Shown here piece by piece: positions 18,567 to 27,787 of a stretch of DNA of 64,000 nt. The stretch is from Burkholderiaceae bacterium DAT-1 (GTDB lineage Bacteria > Pseudomonadota > Gammaproteobacteria > Burkholderiales > Chitinimonadaceae): contig JAHRBI010000006.1 in NCBI GenBank assembly GCA_019084025.1, positions 124,001 through 188,000 on the forward strand. The letters are read 5' to 3'. Positions within the stretch are counted from its first letter, which is position 1. Every line of letters starts with the position of its first letter. The notes beneath the pieces are model-generated. The model worked only from the letters and a program-made list of their open reading frames with translations, searched no databases and had not been told where the DNA came from. The translations under genes were made by a program, and so were the position numbers.

Positions 18567-20255
18567 TTACTCGTTGCTACCCGACAGCTTAGCCTTCAGC
18601 AGTGCGCCGAGGTTAGTGGTACCAGCATTGGCAACCGACTCGGAAGCAATCTTGCTCATGGCGCTGGATTCGTCAGCGCTGTCCTTGGCCTTGATCGACA
18701 GGTTGATCGAGCGATTCTTGCGATCAACGTTGATGATCATGGCTTCAACTTCGTCGCCTTCCTTCAGCACGGAGCCGATGTTTTCCACGCGGTCACGGGA
18801 AACTTCGGTCGCACGCAGGTAGCCTTCGACTTCGTCGGTCAGGGCGATAACGGCACCCTTGGCATCCAGAGACTTGACGGTACCGCGAACGATCGCGCCC
18901 TTGTCGCTGGTGGAGACGTAGTTGTTGAAAGGATCACCTTCGAGCTGCTTGATGCCCATGGAGATGCGCTCGCGCTCAACATCGATGGACAGCACAACGG
19001 CTTCGACTTCGTCGCCCTTCTTGTAGTTGCGGACAGCTTCTTCGCCAGCAACGTTCCAGGACAGGTCGGACAGGTGAACCAGGCCATCGATGCCGCCTGG
19101 CAGACCAATGAACACACCGAAGTCGGTAATCGACTTGATGGCGCCACGGATCTTGTCGCCCTTCTTGTATGTAGCCTGGAAGTCGTCCCACGGATTCGGC
19201 ATGCACTGCTTCATACCCAGGGAGATACGACGACGGTCTTCGTCGATTTCCAGAATCATCACTTCGACTTCGTCGCCCAGCTGGACAACCTTGGTCGGAT
19301 GGATGTTCTTGTTGGTCCAGTCCATTTCGGACACGTGGACCAGACCTTCGATACCTTGTTCGATTTCAACGAACGCACCGTAGTCGGTGAGGTTCGTGAC
19401 CTTGCCGAACATGCGGGTACCGGACGGGTAGCGACGAGCCAGGCCCACCCACGGATCTTCGCCCAGTTGCTTCAGACCCAGGGACACGCGGTTCTTCTCT
19501 TGGTCGAACTTGAGGACCTTAGCGGTAACTTCGTCGCCCACGGCCAGAACTTCGGACGGGTGCTTGACACGGCGCCATGCCAGGTCGGTGATATGCAGCA
19601 GACCATCGATACCGCCCAGGTCCACGAACGCACCGTAGTCGGTGATGTTCTTGACGATACCCTTGACGATTGCGCCTTCTTGCAGGGTAGCCAGGAGCTT
19701 TTCGCGCTCTTCGCCCATGGTTTCTTCCAGCACGGCACGGCGGGAAACCACAACGTTGTTGCGCTTGCGATCCAGCTTGATCACCTTGAATTCGATGGTC
19801 TTGCCTTCGAACGGGCTGGTGTCCTTGATCGGGCGGATGTCGACCAGCGAACCCGGCAGGAATGCGCGGATGCCGTTGATCATCACAGTCAGGCCACCCT
19901 TGACCTTGCCGGAGATCAGACCGGACTTGATTTCGCCAGCTTCCAGTGCTTCTTCCAGCTCGATCCATGCGGCCAGGCGCTTAGCCTTGTCGCGGGAGAG
20001 CTTGGTTTCGCCGAAACCGTTTTCGAGGCTTTCGATTGCCACTTGCACGAAGTCACCGATCTTGACGTCAACCACGCCTTGATCGTTCTTGAATTCGTTG
20101 ATGTCGATCAGCGATTCCGACTTCAGGCCGGCGTTGATGACAACGAACTTGTCTTCAACAGCAACGACTTCAGCGGTGATCACTTCACCTGCGCGCATCT
20201 CTTGACGGGTCAGGCTTTCCTCGAAGAGGGCGGCAAAACTTTCCATGGAGGTCAT
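18567..20255 (-). CDS. rpsA: 30S ribosomal protein S1
   Basis: Binds mRNA leaders on the 30S subunit. Six S1 RNA-binding repeats are visible (for example [37 protein letters not shown] and [19 protein letters not shown]). The 562-aa length is usual for proteobacterial S1. The start is taken as ATG 20255 ([15 protein letters not shown]), which matches the conserved N-terminus; GGAAA lies upstream. Codon use is strongly biased, as expected for a highly expressed gene, and this creates a long spurious open frame on the other strand. The order cmk-rpsA-ihfB is conserved. Confidence 0.97.
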   Translation of the reverse strand: MTSMESFAALFEESLTRQEMRAGEVITAEVVAVEDKFVVINAGLKSESLIDINEFKNDQGVVDVKIGDFVQVAIESLENGFGETKLSRDKAKRLAAWIELEEALEAGEIKSGLISGKVKGGLTVMINGIRAFLPGSLVDIRPIKDTSPFEGKTIEFKVIKLDRKRNNVVVSRRAVLEETMGEEREKLLATLQEGAIVKGIVKNITDYGAFVDLGGIDGLLHITDLAWRRVKHPSEVLAVGDEVTAKVLKFDQEKNRVSLGLKQLGEDPWVGLARRYPSGTRMFGKVTNLTDYGAFVEIEQGIEGLVHVSEMDWTNKNIHPTKVVQLGDEVEVMILEIDEDRRRISLGMKQCMPNPWDDFQATYKKGDKIRGAIKSITDFGVFIGLPGGIDGLVHLSDLSWNVAGEEAVRNYKKGDEVEAVVLSIDVERERISMGIKQLEGDPFNNYVSTSDKGAIVRGTVKSLDAKGAVIALTDEVEGYLRATEVSRDRVENIGSVLKEGDEVEAMIINVDRKNRSINLSIKAKDSADESSAMSKIASESVANAGTTNLGALLKAKLSGSNE

Positions 20256-20286
20256 GTAAGGAATTTCCAAATCGCCCGGACATCCT

Positions 20287-20304
20287 GCCAGACACCTGTC
20301 TGGC
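20287..20304 (-). promoter_or_regulatory. Hairpin in the rpsA leader
   Basis: A perfect inverted repeat (arm GCCAGACA, 2-base spacer) lies about 32-50 bases before the rpsA start. Known S1 autoregulation works through leader hairpins, so this may be part of the S1 operator; it has no T-run and is not a terminator. Confidence 0.45.
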
Positions 20305-20366
20305 GCTCACGTTCGGGGGTTAGTTAAAAAGAAACCAGACGGGCATTGCGCCAGTCCGGCACCTTA

Positions 20367-21041
20367 TCAGGCAGACAGCAACACGCTGTTCCACCAATCC
20401 AGCACTGCATTGACCGCAGCATCGATGCTCAGATCAGATGTATCGAGCAGACGCGCATCGGGCAATTGCATCAAGGGCGCCACCGAACGGGCCCGGTCAC
20501 GGGCATCACGCTGTTCGATGTCGGCCAAAATTTGAACGAGTATAACCTGCTCACCCTTTGCAATCAACTGTTTATAGCGGCGATTTGCGCGCTCTTCAGC
20601 GGATGCAGTGAGGAAAATCTTTAAATCTGCGTCGGGAAACACCACGGAGCCCATATCGCGACCGTCCGTCACCAGCCCCGGTGCCATGCGGAAATCGCGC
20701 TGACGCTGCAGCAGCGCCGCGCGCACGGCTGGCATGGCCGCCACTTTGGAGGCGCCTTCGCCAATACGTTCGCTGCGAATGTCGTCGCCGACATCCAGAC
20801 CGTCCAGCAGCACCAGATGATCTTCGAACACGACATTCAGGGTGCGCGCCACTTCAGTCACGCCTGCCTCGTCATCCCATTCGATTTCGCGTTCCAGCGC
20901 TGCCAGCGCGGTAACGCGATACAGCGAACCCGAGTCAAGATAGTGAAAGCCAAGTCGCGTGGCCACGCGCGCCGCAACTGTGCCCTTGCCGGAAGCCGAG
21001 GGGCCATCAATGGCGATAACCGGAATACGATGCTGGGACAC
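20367..21041 (-). CDS. cmk: Cytidylate kinase
   Basis: Phosphorylates CMP and dCMP. The P-loop GPSASGKGTVA is at residues about 13-23, with YLDSGSLYR (nucleoside binding), TDGRDMGSVVFPDADLKIFLTAS, and the LID region RDARDRARSVAPL. Length (224 aa) is normal. It lies 111 bases upstream of rpsA, in the standard order. Upstream, an AraC regulator gene on the same strand ends 79 bases away and is probably a separate unit. Confidence 0.96.
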   Translation of the reverse strand: MSQHRIPVIAIDGPSASGKGTVAARVATRLGFHYLDSGSLYRVTALAALEREIEWDDEAGVTEVARTLNVVFEDHLVLLDGLDVGDDIRSERIGEGASKVAAMPAVRAALLQRQRDFRMAPGLVTDGRDMGSVVFPDADLKIFLTASAEERANRRYKQLIAKGEQVILVQILADIEQRDARDRARSVAPLMQLPDARLLDTSDLSIDAAVNAVLDWWNSVLLSA

Positions 21042-21120
21042 GTTTTACCTCGACGACGGATGATGCAAAGCCCGTTATTGTGTGGGCTGCGGCAGAACTT
21101 GTCGAGTGGTTGATAGGCAG

Positions 21121-22137
21121 TCAGACCCCATTTTGCTCCCGCCACTGCCGCGGCGAACAGCCTGTCCATTCGCGGAAGGCGTGATTGAAGGCGCTTTGTT
21201 CGCTGTAGCCCAGCAGGAATGCGATATCCGTCATGCGCATGGCGGGGTCGGCGAGATATTGCTTGGCTAGCGCCTGCAGGGTGTCGTCCAGCAGGCGTTG
21301 AAAGGTCCACCCTGCCCCGCTCAGGCGGCGCTGCAGCGTGCGGGATGAAACATTCAGCTCACGCGCAATCACGTCGATCTTGGGTAGTCCGGTGGGGAGT
21401 AGGCGCATCAGATGCTTGCGAACCGTGTCGATCAGATCATCCTCGCCATCAGCGGCAGCGGCTTGCCTGGCAGCGAGCTGGTGGTCGGCATGGCCGGTCA
21501 GCATCGTATAAAAGGCCGGGTCAGCATTGGGCAAAGGATGATCAAGCAGCGCAGCATCAAACCAGGCCACGTGATCATCTGCCCCGAACGTGACCAGGCA
21601 GCCGAAAAAGGCTTCCCACGGCGCTGTATCGAGCGGCGCCGCGAACGAGAATTGCATTGCAACCGGTTTGATATCCGGCCCCAGTAGCCAGCGGGCGGAC
21701 ACCATGATGCCGGCAAAAATGCTGGATGCCAGTGCTGGCGTGCGATCGCTCCACGGACTGCGCCAGTAGTAGCCCGCCAGATCGCCCTCGACGCGCAATT
21801 GCGACAGGCCCAGATCATGCGCCAGCCCTTCATAGCGCATCACCGCCTGCAAGGCCTCGCCGACCGAGCTGCACGCCATCATGATCATGCCGTACACGGT
21901 ATACGAGGCGAGCTTGACCGACTGCCCGACCTGCAGGCCAAAGTCATCGCAAGCGGATGCCTGCTCACCCCATTGCAAGAGCTGCAGATAGGATTCGACA
22001 GACATGTCGTCGGCGATAACCGGCTGCGTGACATGTATGCCGACCTCAGTCAGACCGGCGCGCCAGTCGAGGCCGAGACGCTGACAGGTGTCGATCAGAG
22101 GTTGGGCAAAGGGGGCGGTGACGCGGGGATGCTTCAT
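21121..22137 (-). CDS. AraC family transcriptional regulator, probable activator of the adjacent glycerol-type cluster
   Basis: Regulator of 338 aa with an N-terminal ligand-binding region of the type found in OruR/ArgR-like AraC proteins (about residues 15-200) and a C-terminal double helix-turn-helix: DVIARELNVSSRTLQRRLSG and MRMTDIAFLLGYSEQSAFNHAFREWTGCSPRQWR. The start is taken at ATG 22137 (MKHPRVTAPF); an upstream TTG at 22176 is possible. It is divergent, with a gap of about 107 bases, from the FAD oxidase, GlpD-like and FGGY kinase genes, so it likely controls them, perhaps with a lipid-derived or glycerol-derived ligand. The ligand is inference only. Confidence 0.88.
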   Translation of the reverse strand: MKHPRVTAPFAQPLIDTCQRLGLDWRAGLTEVGIHVTQPVIADDMSVESYLQLLQWGEQASACDDFGLQVGQSVKLASYTVYGMIMMACSSVGEALQAVMRYEGLAHDLGLSQLRVEGDLAGYYWRSPWSDRTPALASSIFAGIMVSARWLLGPDIKPVAMQFSFAAPLDTAPWEAFFGCLVTFGADDHVAWFDAALLDHPLPNADPAFYTMLTGHADHQLAARQAAAADGEDDLIDTVRKHLMRLLPTGLPKIDVIARELNVSSRTLQRRLSGAGWTFQRLLDDTLQALAKQYLADPAMRMTDIAFLLGYSEQSAFNHAFREWTGCSPRQWREQNGV

Positions 22138-22244
22138 GTGGCGTAATTTATCAAATCTATTGGCACAAGCGAGCAAGTTATTGTTGCAGACTCTCCCTTA
22201 ATCTTGCGTCAATTGGATAACCGCGCTTTTAAGGAACGACAAGC

Positions 22245-23828
22245 ATGCGACGTTGGAACGGATGGGGTGACGATCAGGTCGAACTGGCATTGCCAGAGTC
22301 TGCACTGGGCTTTTTGCGTGAACGGGTTCCCGGCGCACGCCGCCCGGATGATGCCACTCTGGAGGCAGTGTTGTCGCGCCTGCCGGATTCGCGCCTGCCC
22401 GAGCACCCGCTGCTGGACCGCAGCCCGAAGACCCGTCTGCTGCATTCACGCGGACAGAGTCTGCCCGACTGGCTGGCCCTGCGCCATGGCGAGCTTGATC
22501 CGGTGCATGATGCAGTCGCCTTTCCGGAATCCAACGAAGATGTTGCTGAATTGCTACGTCTGGCGCGTGTGTGCGGTGCCGAAGTGATTCCGTATGGCGG
22601 CGGCACGAGCGTGGTCGGGCATCTGACTCCAAGCGGCCATCGCCCCTCTCTGTGCGTATCGATGGCACGTCTGCGCAGGCTGCTCAGTATTGACAAGCAA
22701 AGCATGCTGGCCACGTTTCAGGCGGGCGTCACCGGTCCCGATCTGGAAGCACAATTGCGTGCACAGGGCTATACGCTGGGCCATTTCCCGCAGTCGTTCG
22801 AGTATTCGACACTAGGCGGCTGGGTGGTGACCCGCTCCTCCGGCCAGCAATCGCGCATGTATGGCCGCATTGAACAGATGTTTGCCGGTGGCCGCCTGGA
22901 AACCCCGACCGGCACACTGGAATTGCCTACCTTCCCCGCTTCCGCGGCTGGCCCGGACTTGCGCGAATGGGTGCTGGGCTCCGAAGGTCGCATGGGGATT
23001 CTGACCGAAGTAACGGTGCGCATTCACGCGATTTCACAAGCCGAGACCTTCCGAGGATGGTTCTTCCCGGACTGGCATGCCGCAGAACAAGCCGCACGCG
23101 CGCTGGTGCAGGCGCGGGTGCCGGTGTCCATGCTCCGTGTTTCCAATACGCCGGAAACCTTTACCACGCTAAAGCTGGCGGGCGATCACGCGTCTATCCG
23201 CCTGCTGGAGCGTTATCTGGCGCTACGCGGGTGTGGTGATCGCAAATGCATGTTGCTGGCTGGCTTCACCGGCACGCCGGGTGAGTGTAAACAGACCTTT
23301 GCGCGCGCAAAACGCATCTTCCGTTCGTTTGGCGGCGTGTATGCGGGGGCCAAGCTGGGCGAAAAATGGAAGGCCGGACGTTATCGCAACGTGTATCTAC
23401 GCAATGCATTGTGGGCGGAAGGCTATGCCGTCGATACCTTCGAAACCGCACTCGACTGGCCGCGCATTACCCCCTACATCCAGGCCGTGGAACAGGCAGT
23501 ACGCGATGCGCTGGGCGGCGAGCCGGTACACGTGTATACCCACCTGTCGCACGTCTATGCACAGGGCTCCAGCGCCTACACCACCTATGTCTTCCGTCTG
23601 ACCGGCGATTATCAGCAAGACCTGCAGCGCTGGCAGACCATCAAGCGCGCCGCCTGCGATGCCATCGTGGCGTATGGCGGCACTATCAGCCATCAGCATG
23701 GCGTAGGGCTGGACCACGCGCCGTATCTCAAGGCGGAAAAGGGTGAACGCGGCATGGCAGCCTTGCGTGACATGCTCAATCATTTCGATCCGGACGGCAT
23801 CATGAATCCGGGCAAGCTGTGCGACTGA
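22245..23828 (+). CDS. FAD-linked oxidase of the alkylglycerone-phosphate synthase-like family
   Basis: VAO/PCMH-type flavoprotein of 527 aa. The FAD-binding N-domain is seen at about 90-280 (VIPYGGGTSVVGHLTP, HFPQSFEYSTLGGWVVTRSSGQQS, LGSEGRMGILTEVTVRIH), and the C-terminal cap carries the AGPS-type histidine cluster GGTISHQHGVGLDH and ends in DPDGIMNPGKLC. Eukaryotic AGPS makes ether lipids by swapping acyl for alkyl on DHAP; bacterial relatives mostly have unknown substrates. It is first of three tightly packed genes, 18 bases before the glycerol-3-phosphate oxidase-like gene, with AAGGAA before its ATG. A role in oxidising or cleaving a glycerol ether or related compound is inferred. Confidence 0.88.
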   Translation: MRRWNGWGDDQVELALPESALGFLRERVPGARRPDDATLEAVLSRLPDSRLPEHPLLDRSPKTRLLHSRGQSLPDWLALRHGELDPVHDAVAFPESNEDVAELLRLARVCGAEVIPYGGGTSVVGHLTPSGHRPSLCVSMARLRRLLSIDKQSMLATFQAGVTGPDLEAQLRAQGYTLGHFPQSFEYSTLGGWVVTRSSGQQSRMYGRIEQMFAGGRLETPTGTLELPTFPASAAGPDLREWVLGSEGRMGILTEVTVRIHAISQAETFRGWFFPDWHAAEQAARALVQARVPVSMLRVSNTPETFTTLKLAGDHASIRLLERYLALRGCGDRKCMLLAGFTGTPGECKQTFARAKRIFRSFGGVYAGAKLGEKWKAGRYRNVYLRNALWAEGYAVDTFETALDWPRITPYIQAVEQAVRDALGGEPVHVYTHLSHVYAQGSSAYTTYVFRLTGDYQQDLQRWQTIKRAACDAIVAYGGTISHQHGVGLDHAPYLKAEKGERGMAALRDMLNHFDPDGIMNPGKLCD

Positions 23829-23846
23829 TCTGACAGGAGTCTCATC

Positions 23847-25433
23847 ATGGGGACATCGCGTCCAAGCCTTGCACAACTCAGTGAACAGCAGTGGGATGTC
23901 ATCATCATCGGCGGTGGCATTACCGGTGCAGGCGTCGCACTCGAATCGGTACGTAACGGGCTGCGTACCCTGCTGCTGGAACAGAAAGACTTTGCATGGG
24001 GGACATCCAGCCGCTCATCCAAGCTGGTACATGGCGGATTGCGTTACCTGAAGGAAGGCGATCTACGCCTGACGCGGGAATCAGTAGTGGAACGGGATGC
24101 GCTGATGAAAGGTGCGCCGGGACTGGTCGAGCCGATGCCCTTTCTGTGGCCGCATTATCAGGATGTGCCGGGCACATCGCCGGCCGTAATGGATATCGGA
24201 CTCGGCATGTACGACCTGCTTTCCGGACACTGGCGGCACCGCAAGCTGAATGCCGAAGAAGCCCTGAAGCAGATGCCAAGCATTCGCAAGCAGGGCCTGA
24301 AGGCTGCGCATCAATATCTGGATGCGTCTACCGACGATGCTCGTCTGGTGCTTCGGGTGTTACTGGATGCTGAATCCGAAGGCGCGACTTTGCGCAATTA
24401 CACCCGCGCGTTACCGCTCATTGAAAACGGCGTGGCCACCGGTGTAAGTGCGGAATGTGGGCAGACGCATGAAGTGCAGGCCATCAAAGCCAGATTGATC
24501 ATTAATGCCAGCGGCGTATGGGCGGACAGATTGCATGGCAAGCAGGCCATTCGCCCCTTGCGTGGCAGTCATCTGCTGGTTCATGGCCATGCGCTGCCCC
24601 TATCACAGGCACTGGCTTTCAATCATCCCGACGACGGTCGCCCCGTGTTCGCTTATCCGTGGCAAGGGCATACGTTGGTGGGCACTACCGATATCGACCA
24701 TCACGAGGATCTGGAACTTGAGGCGGCAATCAGCGAGCAAGAGTGCGACTATCTGCTCCGTGCGTGCAAACATGCTTTCCCGGCGGTGAAACTGGGCAAG
24801 CCGGATATTCTATCGACCTGGTCCGGCGTGCGGCCGGTGGTGGGTGGTCAGGGTGGCGATCCATCCAAAGAACGTCGCGATCACGTAGTCTGGACCATGC
24901 CCGGCATGATCAGCGTAACAGGTGGCAAACTCACCACCTTCCGGCGCATGGCGCGAGATGCACTGAAGGCCGGACGCGACGTGCTGGGGCTGCACCGGCT
25001 CAAGCGTGCGCCTGTATTCAAGGATGGCGCGCCGCCTACTTTGCCGGGACTGGGCGCATCGGCCTGGCAAGGCTTGCGCGGACGACATGGCAAGCGGCTC
25101 GAGACCCTGATGCAGTCCGCCCGCCACGACGAGTGGCATGGCTTTGTCGGTCAGGATCGATTGCTCGCTGAAGTACGCTGGGCGCTGCAGCACGAGCATG
25201 TGGTGCATCTGGACGATTTATTGCTGCGGCGAACACGGCTGGGACTGGTGGTACGCGATGGCGCGGCCACACTGAAAGACACCCTTCAGGCCATGTGCGC
25301 AGACGAACTGGGGTGGGATGCGGTGAAATGGCAGATCGAATGGTCGCGCTGGCGCATTATCTGGAATCAACATTACAGCCTGCCGGAGCAAGCGGTTTCC
25401 GGCCTTGAAAGGACGTCTTTCCATGTCGCGTGA
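23847..25433 (+). CDS. Glycerol-3-phosphate dehydrogenase/oxidase family flavoprotein (GlpD-like)
   Basis: FAD enzyme of 528 aa of the GlpD family, oxidising glycerol 3-phosphate or a close analogue to DHAP and passing electrons to quinones. The dinucleotide motif IIIGGGITGAGVALE (residues about 17-31) and the family signature SSRSSKLVHGGLRYL are clear. The substrate region RPLRGSHLLV...VFAYPWQGHTLVGTTD and the C-terminal helical domain are present. A good AGGAG precedes ATG. It sits between an FAD-linked oxidase and an FGGY kinase and overlaps the latter by 11 bases, so it may be a paralogue devoted to this pathway rather than the general GlpD. Confidence 0.92.
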   Translation: MGTSRPSLAQLSEQQWDVIIIGGGITGAGVALESVRNGLRTLLLEQKDFAWGTSSRSSKLVHGGLRYLKEGDLRLTRESVVERDALMKGAPGLVEPMPFLWPHYQDVPGTSPAVMDIGLGMYDLLSGHWRHRKLNAEEALKQMPSIRKQGLKAAHQYLDASTDDARLVLRVLLDAESEGATLRNYTRALPLIENGVATGVSAECGQTHEVQAIKARLIINASGVWADRLHGKQAIRPLRGSHLLVHGHALPLSQALAFNHPDDGRPVFAYPWQGHTLVGTTDIDHHEDLELEAAISEQECDYLLRACKHAFPAVKLGKPDILSTWSGVRPVVGGQGGDPSKERRDHVVWTMPGMISVTGGKLTTFRRMARDALKAGRDVLGLHRLKRAPVFKDGAPPTLPGLGASAWQGLRGRHGKRLETLMQSARHDEWHGFVGQDRLLAEVRWALQHEHVVHLDDLLLRRTRLGLVVRDGAATLKDTLQAMCADELGWDAVKWQIEWSRWRIIWNQHYSLPEQAVSGLERTSFHVA

Positions 25434-26988
25434 TTTATTGCTATCGATTGATAATGGCACCCAGAGTGTGCGCGCACTGGTATTTGATCTGCATGGCAAT
25501 CTGCTGGCTAAAGCACGCGTGCCGCTGGACGACTACACCTCGCCTGAACCGGGCTGGCACGAACACGATGCCGAAGCATTCTGGCAATCGGCCTGTGTAG
25601 CCTGCCAGCAGGTTTGGCACGACTTTCCGCAGTACCGCGAGCGTATTGCCGGGGTATCAGTCACCACCCAGCGCGGCACCGTCATCAATATTGATGCAAA
25701 AGGCCAGCCCCTGCGCCCGGCCATTACATGGCTGGACCAACGCAAGAGCCCGCGTTCACCCAAGATTTCCGCGATGTGGCGGGCGGCATTCAAGCTGGCC
25801 CGCGTGGACGATACCATTGCCTATTTCCAGCGGGAGGCGGAAGCCAATTGGCTATCGGCCTGTCAGCCAGACCTCTGGAAGCAGACGCATAAATTCCTGC
25901 TGCTATCGGGCTTTCTGAATTACCGCCTGTGCGGCGAATTTGTGGATTCGGTGGCATCGCAAGTCGGCTTTCTGCCCTTTGATTTCAAGAAGCTGCGCTG
26001 GGCGCCTGCCAGCGACTGGAAGTGGCAGGCGATGGACATCCGTCCCGAAATGCTGCCAGCCCTGCACGAGCCGGGCACAGTCATGTCGCGGGTGTGCAGG
26101 TCAGCCGCCGAAGCCAGCGGCATCCCGGAAGGCACGCCAGTACTCGCTGCAGCCGCTGACAAGGCCTGTGAAGTGCTGGGCGCAGGCTGCGTTGAACCGG
26201 ATATCGGCTGCCTGAGTTACGGCACTACCGCCACCATCAATTCGAGTCGCAGCAAGTATCTCGAAGCCACCCCTTTTATCCCGCCCTATCCCGGCGCCCT
26301 GCCCGGCACCTGGAATACGGAAATCCAGATTTTCCGGGGCTACTGGATGGTGAGTTGGTTCAAGGAGCAATTCGGGCATCTGGAGCAGATGGCCGAGCAA
26401 GATGGCGGACAGATGGCAGAAGAACTGTTCGACGAGCTGCTAGCATCCGTTCCGCCCGGATCGATGGGTCTTATGCTGCAGCCTTACTGGAGCCCCGGCA
26501 TTCGTCTGCCCGGGCCGGAAGCCAAGGGCGCGATTATCGGGTTTGGCGATGTGCATACGCGCGCACACTTCTACCGTGCCATCCTCGAAGGACTGGCCTA
26601 TGCCCTGCGCGAAGGCGGTGAACGCATCGAAAAGCGAGGCGGCAAGCGATTTACCTCGCTGCGTATTTCTGGCGGTGGATCGCAAAGCAATGGTGCCATG
26701 CAATTGAGTGCGGATATCTTTGGGCTACCGACGTCGCGACCCCATGTCTATGAAACATCCGGGCTCGGCGCCGCCATTGATAGCGCAGTCGGGCTAAAAC
26801 TGTATCCTGACTTCAAATCGGCGGTGAAAGAAATGACGCGCGTAGAGCGTGAATTTGAGCCGAATGCCCAGCATCACGCCATCTATGACGATCTCTACCA
26901 GAGTGTCTACCGCAAGATGTACGAACGGCTGCAACCGCTGTATGCCGACATTCGCCGCATCACCGGCTATCCGCGCGAGTACGAATAA
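25423..26988 (+). CDS. FGGY family carbohydrate/polyol kinase
   Basis: Kinase of 521 aa of the FGGY family. The N-terminal phosphate motif LLSIDNGTQSVRALVFD and the second-domain motif SLRISGGGSQSNGAMQLSADIFGLP, with ETSGLGAAIDSAVGL, show both lobes of the fold. Glycerol-kinase hallmarks are not exact, so the substrate may be glycerol, an alkylglycerol or another polyol. Start ATG 25423 has GAAAGGA upstream and overlaps the preceding GlpD-like gene. Kinase plus GlpD-like oxidase would send a polyol to DHAP; the FAD-linked oxidase adds a third step. Confidence 0.88.
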   Translation: MSRDLLLSIDNGTQSVRALVFDLHGNLLAKARVPLDDYTSPEPGWHEHDAEAFWQSACVACQQVWHDFPQYRERIAGVSVTTQRGTVINIDAKGQPLRPAITWLDQRKSPRSPKISAMWRAAFKLARVDDTIAYFQREAEANWLSACQPDLWKQTHKFLLLSGFLNYRLCGEFVDSVASQVGFLPFDFKKLRWAPASDWKWQAMDIRPEMLPALHEPGTVMSRVCRSAAEASGIPEGTPVLAAAADKACEVLGAGCVEPDIGCLSYGTTATINSSRSKYLEATPFIPPYPGALPGTWNTEIQIFRGYWMVSWFKEQFGHLEQMAEQDGGQMAEELFDELLASVPPGSMGLMLQPYWSPGIRLPGPEAKGAIIGFGDVHTRAHFYRAILEGLAYALREGGERIEKRGGKRFTSLRISGGGSQSNGAMQLSADIFGLPTSRPHVYETSGLGAAIDSAVGLKLYPDFKSAVKEMTRVEREFEPNAQHHAIYDDLYQSVYRKMYERLQPLYADIRRITGYPREYE

Positions 26989-27075
26989 GCATTATTTCGG
27001 TGCAAAATCCTTCCCCATGGATGATCAGCTGCTAGATTAAAAGTAGCAGCGGACACACCCTTGCGGGGAGGAATC

Positions 27076-27753
27076 ATGCCAAAACCAAGCAAGCCGACAA
27101 TGGAAACCTTTCTGTTTTCGGCGGCGCACGATATCAAGAATTCAATCGCGGTTCTGGATGCCGCCATCGAGCAGATCCTGCAAACCGAGCCGGATCGCTT
27201 TGCATCCGTCGCTCAGATGTTTTACGAGGTGAAGCGGATCAACGGTAATCTTACCCACCTGCTCACCCTGTACAAACTCGGCTTATCTGCCTATCCGGTC
27301 GACATCCACGACATTCATGTGCCAAGCATGCTGGAGGAAAGCACGCTGCCCATGCGCACCCTGCTCGATTCCCGCAAGATCAAAGTGGAGATTGCGGCGG
27401 AAGATGACCTTTTCTGGCCGATGGATGAATATCTGATGACTAGCGTGGTTTCGCACGCGATCAACAATGCCAGCAAATATACCCAAGATCGCATCCTGCT
27501 CAAGGCTGAAGTCCACGATAAGCTCCTTTCACTGCATATTGAAGACAACGGGAGAGGCTATCCGGCGGCCATGCTGGAACTGACGCCATCCGAAATCTCT
27601 ACCAGTGATCGCGCTATGAGTGGCACAGGGCTGGGCTTGTATTTCTCCGAACAAGTCGCCCGTCTGCACAAGCATCATCGCCGCCAAGGTGCGGTCAAGC
27701 TTGAGAATGGCGGTACGCTTGGTGGTGGATGCTTTGTCATTACCCTTCCCTGA
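27076..27753 (+). CDS. Sensor-less histidine kinase
   Basis: Short kinase of 225 aa. The likely phosphorylation His lies in SAAHDIKNSIAVLDA (residues about 15-29), an H-box variant, followed by the ATPase domain with N-box HAINNASKYTQ, G1 box ENDGRGY-like EDNGRGYP and G2 box GTGLGLYFSEQVARLH. There is no sensor domain and no membrane segment, so it must take its signal from a partner. GGGGAGGA precedes ATG. The next gene, 34 bases on, encodes a receiver protein with TPR repeats, which makes a probable two-component pair. Confidence 0.85.
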   Translation: MPKPSKPTMETFLFSAAHDIKNSIAVLDAAIEQILQTEPDRFASVAQMFYEVKRINGNLTHLLTLYKLGLSAYPVDIHDIHVPSMLEESTLPMRTLLDSRKIKVEIAAEDDLFWPMDEYLMTSVVSHAINNASKYTQDRILLKAEVHDKLLSLHIEDNGRGYPAAMLELTPSEISTSDRAMSGTGLGLYFSEQVARLHKHHRRQGAVKLENGGTLGGGCFVITLP

Positions 27754-27787
27754 TCAGGCAGGCTGAATACGGTTCGAGGCGAATACG

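Noticed and set aside
18129-20327. 732-codon open frame on the forward strand opposite ihfB and rpsA
   Set aside because: It is antisense to highly biased ribosomal genes; the strong codon preference of rpsA removes stop codons in the opposite strand. There is no start signal and no homology-like pattern.
27029-27049. Inverted repeat CTGCTA/TAGCAG before the histidine kinase gene
   Set aside because: Six-base arms with a nine-base loop and no T-run; too weak to call a terminator or operator.
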